Under the pieces are notes generated by a model. The model saw only the letters and a list, made by a program, of their open reading frames with translations. It made no database searches and was not told where the DNA came from. Positions 37,826-46,789 of a stretch of DNA of 64,000 nt are shown piece after piece. The stretch comes from Cohaesibacter celericrescens (lineage in GTDB: Bacteria > Pseudomonadota > Alphaproteobacteria > Rhizobiales > Cohaesibacteraceae). The stretch is from assembly GCF_002866925.1 (NCBI RefSeq), contig NZ_PKUQ01000001.1, positions 124,001 to 188,000 on the forward strand, written 5' to 3'. Both the position numbers and the translations under genes were made by a program. Position 1 is the first letter of the stretch. Each line of letters begins with the position of its first letter.

Positions 37826-39282
37826 TGGGCAGCCTCCTGTTCAGGCTGTCCGTCAATTTGATCCAGCCAGAATCGGCGGAACAGATTCTTGGCCACCTTC
37901 ATGCGATACACATCACTTGCCCGCCAATCACTCAGCGGTGTAAAATCCTCGTCAAGACAGGCACCGGCAGCGACCAGAGACGCCTCGCAGAATGGCTGAC
38001 CGATCAAGCGGGCCTCACAATGCTCGGCTCTTTTGGGCGTGCCCGCCATGCCACCAAACGCAATGCGGGCTTTGCTGATCACCCCGTCTTCGACGGTCAG
38101 ATTGAAGGCAACACACACCGACGAAATATCTTCATCGCGCCGCTTTGAAATTTTGTAAGCCGCATGATGGCTACTGTCTTGCATCAACGGAATGCGGATG
38201 GCTTTAACAAAATCCCCCTGTTCCCGATTCTGCTTGCCATAGGCGATAAAGAACTGCTCAAGCGGAACACGCCTTTCTTCCCACCCTCTGCGCAGGATAA
38301 CATCGGCACCAAGCGCAATAAACACAGGGGGCAAATCTCCAATCGGCGATCCATTGGCAATGTTACCACCGATAGTGCCCATATTTCGGATCTGCTGTCC
38401 CGCGATCCGATTCCAGAAATCCTTCAAATGCGCAAAATGTTCGACAACAGCATCCTGTGCTTCGCTATAGGTGGCTCCGGCACCCAAAGTAATATAGGGC
38501 TTGGCACAGGAAATCTCTTTCATCTCTTCAAGATGGCCCACAAACACCATCACATCCAACGCGCGCATATTCTTGGTCACCCAAAGTCCCACATCGGTGC
38601 TCCCGGCAACAATCGTGGCATCGGGCTCATCCAAACGCACATGGGAAAAATCATCAAGATTGGCAGGCAAAATCGCCCGTTGACCGTCTTTTTCAATCAC
38701 CACCCGATCGCCATGTTTCAGATCAGCAAGGCGATCGAAATTGACATTACGCTCATTTTCCAACCAATCAGATGCAGGAGTGCCATAGTCACTGATGGCC
38801 GCTGCTGCCTTGAGAATGGGCGCATAGCCGGTACAGCGGCATAGATTGCCCTGTAACGCCGTCTCCACCTGTTGCCGATTGGGTTGGGGCACCTCCATCC
38901 AGAGGGCATAAAGCGACATCACGATGCCCGGCGTGCAAAATCCACACTGGCTGCCATGATGATCAACCATAGCCTGCTGCACCGGATGCAAGGCACCGTT
39001 CTGGCCTTTCAGCGCTTCAATGGTCACCACATGGCAACCATCCAGACTTGGTAAAAAGCGAATGCAAGAATTGACCGTTTCATAGATCAGACCGCCCCGA
39101 TAGAGCCGCCCAACCAACACCGTACAGGCACCGCAATCGCCTTCAGCACAGCCCTCTTTTGAACCAGTCAGGCGCTGATTGAGGCGCAAAAAATCGAGCA
39201 GTGTTTCACAAGGACTAAAGGCGCTGCGTGTAATCAACTGGTCGTTCAGCCAAAAACTGACTTCATCTCGGATTGATGGCAT
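37822..39282 (-). CDS. xdhA: Xanthine dehydrogenase iron-sulfur/FAD subunit
   Basis: 486 residues. The N-terminal plant-ferredoxin-like [2Fe-2S] site has Cys45, Cys50 and Cys53 (GCAEGDCGACTV) with a fourth Cys in NSCIRF. A second [2Fe-2S] domain contains CGFCTPG and NLCRCTGY. From about 190 an FAD-binding domain follows (VAGSTDVGLWVT, then GGNIANGSPIGDLPP). It moves electrons from the molybdenum site to NAD. First gene of xdhABC; a box resembling the LysR sites lies about 60-75 bases upstream. Confidence 0.96.
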   Translation of the reverse strand: MPSIRDEVSFWLNDQLITRSAFSPCETLLDFLRLNQRLTGSKEGCAEGDCGACTVLVGRLYRGGLIYETVNSCIRFLPSLDGCHVVTIEALKGQNGALHPVQQAMVDHHGSQCGFCTPGIVMSLYALWMEVPQPNRQQVETALQGNLCRCTGYAPILKAAAAISDYGTPASDWLENERNVNFDRLADLKHGDRVVIEKDGQRAILPANLDDFSHVRLDEPDATIVAGSTDVGLWVTKNMRALDVMVFVGHLEEMKEISCAKPYITLGAGATYSEAQDAVVEHFAHLKDFWNRIAGQQIRNMGTIGGNIANGSPIGDLPPVFIALGADVILRRGWEERRVPLEQFFIAYGKQNREQGDFVKAIRIPLMQDSSHHAAYKISKRRDEDISSVCVAFNLTVEDGVISKARIAFGGMAGTPKRAEHCEARLIGQPFCEASLVAAGACLDEDFTPLSDWRASDVYRMKVAKNLFRRFWLDQIDGQPEQEAAQ

Positions 39283-39341
39283 TTCCTGATCCTCTCATAG
39301 ATGTATTCTGCTCAAGAATCACGCAGACATCAATCATGATC

Positions 39342-39358
39342 ATTCTTTGGGCAGGAAT
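39342..39358. promoter_or_regulatory. Candidate LysR-type box upstream of xdhA
   Basis: ATTCT-N7-GGAAT, the same spacing as the boxes at 29559 and 30969 with one mismatch in the right half-site. A second, more closely spaced ATTCT-N5-AGAAT lies at 39305-39319. Confidence 0.4.
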
Positions 39359-39465
39359 AGTCTAGTGGAACGGTCTACCCGCGAGAAGGTTGAAAAAACA
39401 GTGACAGCTTCAGGATAATTCAAAAAATAGGAAACAGACACCCTCTGTTTGATGCCATTAAGGCA

Positions 39466-40287
39466 TCACTTGAGCACCATGTGCCGATTAACATCTTTAT
39501 AGAGCAAATAGCGAAACTTACCCGGTCCGCCCGCATAACAAGCCTGCGGGCAAAAGGCGCGTAGCCACATATAGTCGCCAGCTTCAACCTCCACCCAATC
39601 CTGGTTAAGACGATAGGCTGCCTTTCCCTCCAGCACATACAAGCCGTGCTCCATAACATGGGTTTCAAGAAAAGGAATGACAGCACCGGGCTCGAAGGTG
39701 ACAACCGTTATATGCATATCGTGGCGCATATCGAGCGGATCGACAAACCGCGTTGTGGCCCATTTGCCGTCTGTGTTTGGCATCGCAATAGGAGTTTCGT
39801 CCTGCTCACGCGTCACAAAGGCAGGTGGCATATCCAAACCGTCAACAGCCTCATAAGTCTTCCGGAACCAATGAAAAGTGGCCAAACCCTTGCTGTCATT
39901 GCGAATGGTCCAGTCGCAATTGGGTGGAAGATAAGCAAACCCGCCTCCAGACATGATATGTGAGGTTCCCTCGATGGTGAGGCAAATTTCACCACTCACC
40001 ACAAAGAGTGCCCCTTCGGCCTTTTTGTCGGTTTCTGGTCGATCACTGCCGCCACCGGCTTCCAGCTCGACAATATAGTGCGAAAAACTCTCCGCAAAGC
40101 CGGATAACGGTCGCGCCAGCACCCACATACGCATACCGTCCCAGAACGGCAAATGGCTGCACACAATATCGCGCATTGTCCCTTTTGGGATGACTGCGTA
40201 GCTGTTTGTAAAAACCGCTCGGTCGGTGAGCAACTGCGTCTGGGGGGGCAAACCGCCTGAGGGTACATAATAGCTGTTACTGGACAT
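39466..40287 (-). CDS. allE: (S)-ureidoglycine aminohydrolase
   Basis: 273 residues from ATG 40287 (MSSNSYYVPSGGLPPQTQLL). A double-cupin protein of the AllE/UGHY family, which releases ammonia from ureidoglycine to give ureidoglycolate. Conserved parts are NSYAVIPKGTMRDIV, FSHYIVELEAGGGSD and the C-terminal cupin MEHGLYVLEGKAAYRLNQ with YMWLRAFCPQACYAGG. Its product is the substrate of AllA encoded 6.4 kb away. It lies 183 bases upstream of xdhA on the same strand. Its own substrate needs an allantoate amidohydrolase, not found in this window. Confidence 0.93.
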   Translation of the reverse strand: MSSNSYYVPSGGLPPQTQLLTDRAVFTNSYAVIPKGTMRDIVCSHLPFWDGMRMWVLARPLSGFAESFSHYIVELEAGGGSDRPETDKKAEGALFVVSGEICLTIEGTSHIMSGGGFAYLPPNCDWTIRNDSKGLATFHWFRKTYEAVDGLDMPPAFVTREQDETPIAMPNTDGKWATTRFVDPLDMRHDMHITVVTFEPGAVIPFLETHVMEHGLYVLEGKAAYRLNQDWVEVEAGDYMWLRAFCPQACYAGGPGKFRYLLYKDVNRHMVLK

Positions 40288-40567
40288 TACGGCTCTGACC
40301 TCACAGATTGAATCCAATGCCGGTCATAATTGCACCAGCCATCTTTGATCGATTGGGAAACACGGACATATAGCAAGTGATATACCCTCTGCCTGATCAA
40401 ACAGCTTTAGCGCTGTTTTTCCAACCGCCAAAGCGGATGATTTCGAAAGAAGCAATCTCTTATTTTTTTTGAAAATCAATTGGATAGGCGAATATCGGAC
40501 AGAAATACTACGCAATAAGACAGACATCACAGCTCAAAAAACATAGCGATGCAGAACCGAGTGACTA

Positions 40568-40633
40568 GAACGAAACATTTGGATTCCCCAGCTTTTGAGG
40601 GGCTTCACAACAAGCCATTCCAATGTTTCGTTC
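40568..40633. repeat. 66-bp inverted-repeat element
   Basis: GAACGAAACATT (40568-40579) and its exact complement (40622-40633) bound a 66-bp element; pairing can extend inward by GGA/TCC after a bulged T. Inside are two smaller, mutually exclusive hairpins: CCCC(N9)GGGG (40586-40602) and GGCTT(N6)AAGCC (40601-40616). It lies just after the stop of the SMP-30 gene (minus strand) but lacks a T-run. It could be a large transcript-end structure, a palindromic repeat or a small mobile remnant. The rest of the 364-base gap to allE holds nothing I can identify. Confidence 0.6.
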
Positions 40634-40651
40634 CTTCTATCCATCAAACCA

Positions 40652-41506
40652 CTAGAGCAAGACCCGATGCTCTTTTTGACCTGTAAATTCCACGTGGCAG
40701 GAAAAGACCGCTCCGGTCATTGGTCTGTCTGCCTTCTCTTCATCACTGATGTTAACACTGGCGCAAGTGGCAAAAAGGGTAGAATAGTCATCCCCTCCAA
40801 AAGCAGGGCAGCTAACTTGTGTGGCAGGTAAAGGCTCTTCATGCAGCAAAGTGCCGTCAGGCGCATAAGCCGCAACTTTGGACGACCCCCAATGGGCAAT
40901 CCAAATATTGCCAGCCGTGTCGACCACGGCTCCGTCCGCTTTGACATGCCTTTCCGACAGATCCAGAAAAACCTCCGGCTCTTCACACGGCCAGCCGTCT
41001 TCATCAAGCGCAACCTTCTTTACCAACAATGTCGGGCTGTCTGTGAAATAGGCCCACAGGCCATCGGGCGTGAAACAAATGGCATTGGAAATCGTGATGT
41101 CTTTGTAGAGGCGTCGCAATTCACCATCGTAATATCGATAGATCGCACCAGCCCCCGGCTCGGCTTGCTTGCCCATGGTTCCAATCCAAAAACCGCCATA
41201 GGGATCGGCCCGCCCATCATTAGAGCGATTTTCCGGACGGTCACTTTCAAGCCCGCAAACATATTCGGTTTCGCCATTGTCCAGATCAAAGAGAGACAAT
41301 GCGCTTTCACTGGCAACAAGCAGATGCGTCTCATCAACCCATCCAGCGGCGCTGACATGCTCGTCAAAATCCCATTGCAACTGCTTGTCACCCACGCGGG
41401 TCATTAAGGCACTGCCTAGGATATCGAACCAAAACAATTGCTTGCGCTCGGGATGCCAAAGAGGCCCCTCACCGAGAATGCAAATACGATCATCAAACAC
41501 ATGCAT
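40652..41506 (-). CDS. SMP-30/gluconolactonase-family sugar lactonase
   Basis: 284 residues, six-bladed propeller of the SMP-30 family. The metal ligands align as Glu13 (GEGPLWH), Asn141 (ISNAICFTPDG) and Asp191 (KADGAVVD), with Asn96 (RSNDGRADPYGGFW) near the substrate. These enzymes hydrolyse sugar lactones. It begins 3 bases after the dgoK stop, in the alpha-galactoside cluster, so galactonolactone is the likely substrate (inference from context). It is the last gene of the operon and is followed by a large inverted repeat. Confidence 0.9.
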   Translation of the reverse strand: MHVFDDRICILGEGPLWHPERKQLFWFDILGSALMTRVGDKQLQWDFDEHVSAAGWVDETHLLVASESALSLFDLDNGETEYVCGLESDRPENRSNDGRADPYGGFWIGTMGKQAEPGAGAIYRYYDGELRRLYKDITISNAICFTPDGLWAYFTDSPTLLVKKVALDEDGWPCEEPEVFLDLSERHVKADGAVVDTAGNIWIAHWGSSKVAAYAPDGTLLHEEPLPATQVSCPAFGGDDYSTLFATCASVNISDEEKADRPMTGAVFSCHVEFTGQKEHRVLL

Positions 41507-41509
41507 AAC

Positions 41510-42418
41510 CTAAACGCCCTCTATTTTTACAACCGCACCATAGGCAGCGATCAGTCCATTGCGTATCATATCTTCAGCCTCAACCATAATTGGCATACAG
41601 CCTTGTTCTGTGAGGGCCTTGGCATAAAGACAGGACAAATCGTGGTCACCAATGAGTACAATTTTCTGCCCCAACCAATAGGGTTTGGTGGCTGCCAGTT
41701 CCATCCCGATCAACAGGCCGGACAAGCGCGTTCGAACATCTTCTGCACTCAATCCTGACAACAAGCTCTCTGCATGCAGGGAAAACAACCTGCTGCTCAG
41801 ACGCGCAGGATGTGCCATCCCTTCTGAAACCGTTTCCAGAAACAACTCTTCATTCAGGCCAGTTTGCGCAAGACTGTGCTGCAAAACCGAATGATCGGAC
41901 AGAGCGTCAAACATTTCACCGGTCATTACCGTCTGAAAAGAGACCACTTCCTCGGCGCTGACGCGCACCCATTTGCTATGCAATCCGGGCAGACAGACAA
42001 CACCATCAAACTCCTTGTCACCAGCAAGATATCCGGCAATCTGCACCTCCTCGCCCTGCATGAGATCAAAAGGCTGCGTTTGCTTGAGACCAGAAATCAC
42101 ATTCAGATTAAACTGATCACTTGAAAGTTTGGTAAGCCCGCCTGCCAAAGGCTGGCACGGAACAGCACAATACGGCATGTCCGCCCTTCCCTTTAGGGCT
42201 CCAACCCGACCACAGGCAATCACATCAATTTTGCGATCCAGATCTGGCACATGCGCTTTAATCAAAGCCATCAGTGTTGGCTCGAATGCATCTGCCTCAA
42301 GAGCTCCCATACGCTGGTCAGAACGGACGTGAAACAAGGGGATACCGCTTGCGTTCATCCCCCAAACGCGCAAATGGGTTGTTCCCCAATCAACGGCAAT
42401 CCATTTCAGCTCTGTCAT
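41510..42418 (-). CDS. dgoK: 2-dehydro-3-deoxygalactonokinase
   Basis: 302 residues, DgoK family. Phosphorylates 2-keto-3-deoxygalactonate in the De Ley-Doudoroff route. The phosphate-binding start WIAVDWGTTHLRVWGMN and the following DQRMGAL, plus CLPGLHSKWVRV in the middle, are diagnostic. Only 3 bases separate it from the lactonase gene downstream. It begins 329 bases after the alpha-galactosidase stop, so it may have its own promoter. The aldolase that would follow is not in the window. Confidence 0.93.
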   Translation of the reverse strand: MTELKWIAVDWGTTHLRVWGMNASGIPLFHVRSDQRMGALEADAFEPTLMALIKAHVPDLDRKIDVIACGRVGALKGRADMPYCAVPCQPLAGGLTKLSSDQFNLNVISGLKQTQPFDLMQGEEVQIAGYLAGDKEFDGVVCLPGLHSKWVRVSAEEVVSFQTVMTGEMFDALSDHSVLQHSLAQTGLNEELFLETVSEGMAHPARLSSRLFSLHAESLLSGLSAEDVRTRLSGLLIGMELAATKPYWLGQKIVLIGDHDLSCLYAKALTEQGCMPIMVEAEDMIRNGLIAAYGAVVKIEGV

Positions 42419-42747
42419 CCGTTTACCACAATGCCTCCATTATTCACCCTGCTTTGCCCACGCATCATACGGCTCACCTTGAAAGTCAAAACGGAACCAT
42501 GTTGGTGTCATGCCGTTGATACAGGAATTGGACATTGTATAGCAGATTAAATTTGGCTACCCCATCCTACAGGCAAGAAATAAGTTAGTGAGAATGGTGT
42601 GTCACTCCAGCCTCGGCCATCCCCTCTGTCATCCCCACAACGACGGCCTGACAGCCAAAGAACAACACTGTTTGATTGAGTACAGGTTCCAATCCCATGC
42701 GCTTTCCGCCCCCTCATCCGCCTTGTTGCGGGGCATCATGCGGATGT
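42419..42747 (-). other. Intergenic region between the alpha-galactosidase and dgoK
   Basis: No gene is supported in 329 bases. CATCCGC (42715-42721) and GCGGATG (42740-42746) make an inverted repeat right after the alpha-galactosidase stop. The stretch from about 42600 to 42746 is GC-rich, with ATCCCC motifs near 42620 and 42635, unlike the AT-richer part near dgoK that probably holds a promoter. It has the look of a dispersed intergenic repeat. Confidence 0.4.
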
Positions 42748-44832
42748 CTATAATTTCTGACCTTCGACAACCCAAATCGTGTCAGGGAAGCTCCAGGGCA
42801 GCGTCAGCCCAAATTGCATCAAATAGGCCCCACTCAGCTCAAGCGCGCCAGATTTGAGTGCAACATATCCGCGAGACAAACCCACACTATCCTCTTTGTT
42901 GATCAACTCAACCCGATAACGCGCATCCGCATCCAGATTGGTCAGGCGCAACGGACGCGGTGCAATTTGGGAAGACGTGGCCGCCTTGCCCGCAAAGACC
43001 ACAAAACGAGATCCATCACGCGCCAATTGTTGCTCTGCGATCACGGCAGGATCGGCGCTTTCGAGACGAAGAATGTCCGCAATCTGCATCCAGTTGCGAT
43101 TGTCCTTCCACCAGCTGGTAACGTTGGCCAGCACAGTTGCCTCATCCTCGCTCAACTCACGCGGATCCATCTCGAACCCCATATGGCGTTGTGCCGCAAC
43201 CCAAGCCCGCAGGCGAATATCGAGCACCCGACCAGAGGTGTGGCAAATGCGCGGTCCTACATGAGATCCGGTAACGGCCAGAGGCAAAAACAAAGCAGCA
43301 TCATGCTGTATACGCAAACGCTCAATCGCATCATTGCTATCGGACAGCCACACCCGCTGGGTGCGCTTTAAGATGCCAAAATCAATGCGCCCGCCGCCAG
43401 ACGCACAGCTTTCGATTTCCACGTCGGGATAGGCCCCGCGCAACCGGTCAATCAAAGCGTAGGTGCCGTGCGTTTGCTTGGAATCCGGAAAGGGAAGAAC
43501 CCGATTGTGATCCCACTTGATATAGTCGATATCATCGGCAGCCAGCACGGCAGATATGTGATCAAACAGGTAATCACGCACCGCTTCATTGGCCATATCA
43601 AAGACCAACTGTTGTCGCCCGCGAATCTGGTCATCTGTACCAAGTACCCACTCGGGGTGTGCTCGATAGATCTCAGACTCTTCATTCACCATTTCCGGCT
43701 CAAACCATATACCGAAGGTCATGCCCAAGCCATGGATGTGCTCGATCAGGGGTGTCAGCCCTTGAGGATATTTACGGTCATCGACCACCCAATCCCCCAG
43801 CGAGCTGGTATCGTCATCCCGTTTGCCAAACCAACCGTCATCCAACACAAAACGTTCCGCGCCCAGCTCTGCTGCCCGATTGGCAATGGCCTTCAGTTCC
43901 TCGACATCATGGTCAAAATAGATCGCTTCCCAGCAATTATAATGCACAGGTCTGGGGCGTTCAGGGTGAGGCATGGTCAGAATTTCGTCGCGCAAATGCC
44001 GTTGATATGCCACGGCACAACCGTTCAATCCATCCACCGAAGAGGTGATGTAAAGCGTCGCGGTTTCAAAACGGCGAGCCGCTTCCAGCTCGATGTCTGA
44101 AGCGTGGCCAAATTGGATCTGCCTACGCCCGTCTGGTAACTCTTCGGCGATCATCCGGTGGCCGCCGGACCATCCATAATGGAAGGCGTAAGCGCTCCCT
44201 TGCGTATTGGTCGCACCACGACAGGGCACATAGAGACCGGGGAAATGCTCATGCCCTGTGCGGCCTATTCGGCTTTCACGCACATGAGCACCAGCGGTCC
44301 ATGGCACATGATTGGGCTTAAATTCCCCACACCAACGACCGGAGAAATCAATCATGGAATCAGAAAGCTGTGGCGCAGGCAAAACCGGCGCGGCAAGCCA
44401 ATCAACAAACACAGGTGCGTCCGCCAGCAAAGTGGCGCTTAAAGCGAAGACATGCGTTGCAGGATTTGCTTGAAACGCCGCTTCATAAGTCAAACCCAAT
44501 GCATCATCACGATAAAGCAATGTCAGCCCAAACGCGCTTTGCTGCACCTCTGAGAACCGAAAATCGGGCAACAACCGACTGCCATCCCCCGCTCGCACGA
44601 TCAGTCCGGGCTGACCGGGGAAGGAACGCTTGGCCTCCGGACAGAGAGACACTTCGGGATTCTTGTCCAACATGCCGCCCGTGACGTCCATGATATGGGC
44701 ATCAAAGAGCGCATTGAGATCTTCACTATGAGGCAAACAAGGCCCCCAATAGATCACCTCGGCAAGGCGATCTTGGTGGGAGCCAAGGACAAGGCTTTGA
44801 CGTCCATCGTCAATCCGCCAGCATCTTTTCAT
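42748..44832 (-). CDS. GH36 alpha-galactosidase
   Basis: 694 residues from ATG 44832 (MKRCWRIDDGRQSL); a longer reading adds an unlikely 22 residues. Glycoside hydrolase family 36: the nucleophile is Asp441 in YIKWDHNR and the acid/base Asp498 in SDSNDAIERLRIQ, with the substrate loop ESCASGGGRID between them. No signal peptide, so alpha-galactosides such as melibiose or raffinose must be imported whole and cut in the cytoplasm, which fits the ABC importer genes directly upstream. GH36 also includes some alpha-N-acetylgalactosaminidases, but the motif set favours galactose. Confidence 0.94.
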   Translation of the reverse strand: MKRCWRIDDGRQSLVLGSHQDRLAEVIYWGPCLPHSEDLNALFDAHIMDVTGGMLDKNPEVSLCPEAKRSFPGQPGLIVRAGDGSRLLPDFRFSEVQQSAFGLTLLYRDDALGLTYEAAFQANPATHVFALSATLLADAPVFVDWLAAPVLPAPQLSDSMIDFSGRWCGEFKPNHVPWTAGAHVRESRIGRTGHEHFPGLYVPCRGATNTQGSAYAFHYGWSGGHRMIAEELPDGRRQIQFGHASDIELEAARRFETATLYITSSVDGLNGCAVAYQRHLRDEILTMPHPERPRPVHYNCWEAIYFDHDVEELKAIANRAAELGAERFVLDDGWFGKRDDDTSSLGDWVVDDRKYPQGLTPLIEHIHGLGMTFGIWFEPEMVNEESEIYRAHPEWVLGTDDQIRGRQQLVFDMANEAVRDYLFDHISAVLAADDIDYIKWDHNRVLPFPDSKQTHGTYALIDRLRGAYPDVEIESCASGGGRIDFGILKRTQRVWLSDSNDAIERLRIQHDAALFLPLAVTGSHVGPRICHTSGRVLDIRLRAWVAAQRHMGFEMDPRELSEDEATVLANVTSWWKDNRNWMQIADILRLESADPAVIAEQQLARDGSRFVVFAGKAATSSQIAPRPLRLTNLDADARYRVELINKEDSVGLSRGYVALKSGALELSGAYLMQFGLTLPWSFPDTIWVVEGQKL

Positions 44833-44905
44833 TGGTATAATCCCGAAAAGGAGAAAATGCAGAAGTGGGAGACAGCTGGCGCATCCGCCAGCTGTCAAAA
44901 TTGAG

Positions 44906-45754
44906 CTATTTGACTGCGCCCAAAGTCAATCCGGCGATGAAATGCTTTTGCATAGCAAAAAACATCATCACAGGGGGAAGAGCCGCAACCAAAGAGCCTG
45001 CACTCATCATGTTATAGGCAGCGCGGAACTGGGCGTTGAAGCTGGTGATACCGGCGGTGACAGGCTGACTATCAGGCCCTTGTGTCAAGACAACCGCCCA
45101 GAAATAGTCATTCCAAATGAAAGTAAAAATCAACACAGCCAAAGCCGCAATCGCCGGCTTCATCAAAGGCAGCACCACATACCAGAAGATCCGCAATTCA
45201 CTCACGCCTTCCACCCGCGCTGCTTCGATCAACTCTTTGGGCAAAGCACGAATAAAATTGCGCATAAACAGGGTGCAAAAACCGGTCTGAAAAGCGATGT
45301 GGAACAGCACAAGGCCGGTTTTGGTATCGTAAAGCCCCATATTCAGGGTCAATTCACGCACCGGCACCATCAGGATCTGGAACGGCACAAAGTTGCCCGC
45401 AACAAACATGAAGAAGACCCACATATTGCCCTTGAAACGATAGACCCCAAGCGCAAAGCCCGTCATGCAGGACAAGGCCACAGCCCCGATCACCGTCGGC
45501 ACGGTAATAAAAACCGAGTTCAGCAGGTAGCGAGGCATATCAGATGCGGTGAACACTTTCCAATAATTGCCCAGCCCTTCAGAACTGGACGGCAGCCCCC
45601 AATAATTGCCTTGGGAAAAGTCAGCATCAGGCTTGATGGAAAACAGCGCAACCGCCAGCAAAGGAGCCAGCCACATCAGCATGACCACAGGCAACATGCC
45701 TTGATAGGTCATGGAAAAGGCTTTGGATTTCTTTTCTACAGGAGTCGGAAACAT
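44906..45754 (-). CDS. Sugar ABC transporter permease (MalG type)
   Basis: 282 residues with six membrane spans and the EAA loop EAARVEGVSELRIFWYVVLPLMKPA that docks the ATPase. N-terminal cytoplasmic stretch, then VVMLMWLAPLLAVALFS as first span. CUT1 sugar importers use two such permeases. The start overlaps the stop of the partner permease by one base (TAATG), showing coupled translation. The alpha-galactosidase gene follows after 73 bases. Confidence 0.94.
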   Translation of the reverse strand: MFPTPVEKKSKAFSMTYQGMLPVVMLMWLAPLLAVALFSIKPDADFSQGNYWGLPSSSEGLGNYWKVFTASDMPRYLLNSVFITVPTVIGAVALSCMTGFALGVYRFKGNMWVFFMFVAGNFVPFQILMVPVRELTLNMGLYDTKTGLVLFHIAFQTGFCTLFMRNFIRALPKELIEAARVEGVSELRIFWYVVLPLMKPAIAALAVLIFTFIWNDYFWAVVLTQGPDSQPVTAGITSFNAQFRAAYNMMSAGSLVAALPPVMMFFAMQKHFIAGLTLGAVK

Positions 45755-46674
45755 TATACGCCCCTCTCATCACGCGCCATCTTCCAAAGGAAGAACGAAA
45801 TATAAACCAGCATGATCAGGAACAGCATCACCGCAATGGCGGCACCATATCCCATGCGGAAGCCATATTCAGACAGGGCGACTTCAAACATATAGAAGGC
45901 TAACACACGGCTCTCGCCGAAAGGGCCACCGTTGGTCATCACAGAAATCAAATCAAAGCTTCTAAGTGCACCGATAACCGTCACCACAAAGGCAATAAAG
46001 GTCGCGGGTCGCAGTTGCGGCAGAATGATATACCACAGCATACGCGCGCCCTTGGCACCGTCCAGTCGCCCCGCTTCAATCTGCTCGGGATCAACCGCAT
46101 TCAAACCCGTCAGATAAAGGATCATGCAATAAGCGGTCTGTGGCCACAAACCTGCAGCGATAATACCATAGGTCACCAAATGCTCGTCTCCGAGTACATT
46201 GATCGGACCAAGCCCGAACCAGCCCAGAAACACATTCAGCAAGCCAAATGTTGGATCATAGAACCAGGTAAAGACCAGCCCCACGACCACTTGAGAAATC
46301 ACGAATGGAAAGAAAAACAGAGACTTATAAAGGCGAATACCAGTGACAGTCTGGTTCAGGAAAAGCGCGATGAACAATCCGGCCGGAATAGCCAGCAAAT
46401 ACAAAACGAGCCAAATGACATTGTTGCGCAGGGAGATATAGAAGGCATCATCCCAATATAGTTCTTCGTAATTGTAAAAACCAACGAAGCTTCTTTCACC
46501 CAACCCATCCCATTCATAAAAGGAAAGATTGAAAGACTGGAAAATTGGAAAAATCACATAGAATAGAAAAAACAAAACGCCCGGCAAAAGCAAAAGCAAG
46601 GGCGTCATACTCTGTTGATTTCGGTGCCACCAACTCGAGTTTGTGGCAGAAAGAGCTGCAGGCACGGAACTCAT
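45754..46674 (-). CDS. Sugar ABC transporter permease (MalF type)
   Basis: 306 residues, six membrane spans after a short polar N-terminus. The EAA loop is EAGRLDGAKGARMLWYIILPQLRPA. First span PLLLLLPGVLFFLFYVIFPIF is typical of CUT1 permeases. It pairs with the downstream permease to form the channel. The start lies 115 bases from the binding-protein stop; GC-rich repeats in that gap could trim or slow the transcript, giving more binding protein than permease. Confidence 0.94.
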   Translation of the reverse strand: MSSVPAALSATNSSWWHRNQQSMTPLLLLLPGVLFFLFYVIFPIFQSFNLSFYEWDGLGERSFVGFYNYEELYWDDAFYISLRNNVIWLVLYLLAIPAGLFIALFLNQTVTGIRLYKSLFFFPFVISQVVVGLVFTWFYDPTFGLLNVFLGWFGLGPINVLGDEHLVTYGIIAAGLWPQTAYCMILYLTGLNAVDPEQIEAGRLDGAKGARMLWYIILPQLRPATFIAFVVTVIGALRSFDLISVMTNGGPFGESRVLAFYMFEVALSEYGFRMGYGAAIAVMLFLIMLVYISFFLWKMARDERGV

Positions 46675-46789
46675 CAGCGAACCTTTCTATAATGTGATTG
46701 TTGGAGGTGTGACCGGACCGAGGACGGGTGCTAAGACCTCCCCGCCCGAGCAAAGTCAGGCGAGGAAGCAATCGGTTCAATCGGCCAAC

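Noticed and set aside
39305-39319. ATTCT-N5-AGAAT upstream of xdhA as a fourth LysR box
   Set aside because: Its spacing differs by two bases from the other boxes; the neighbouring box at 39342 fits better.
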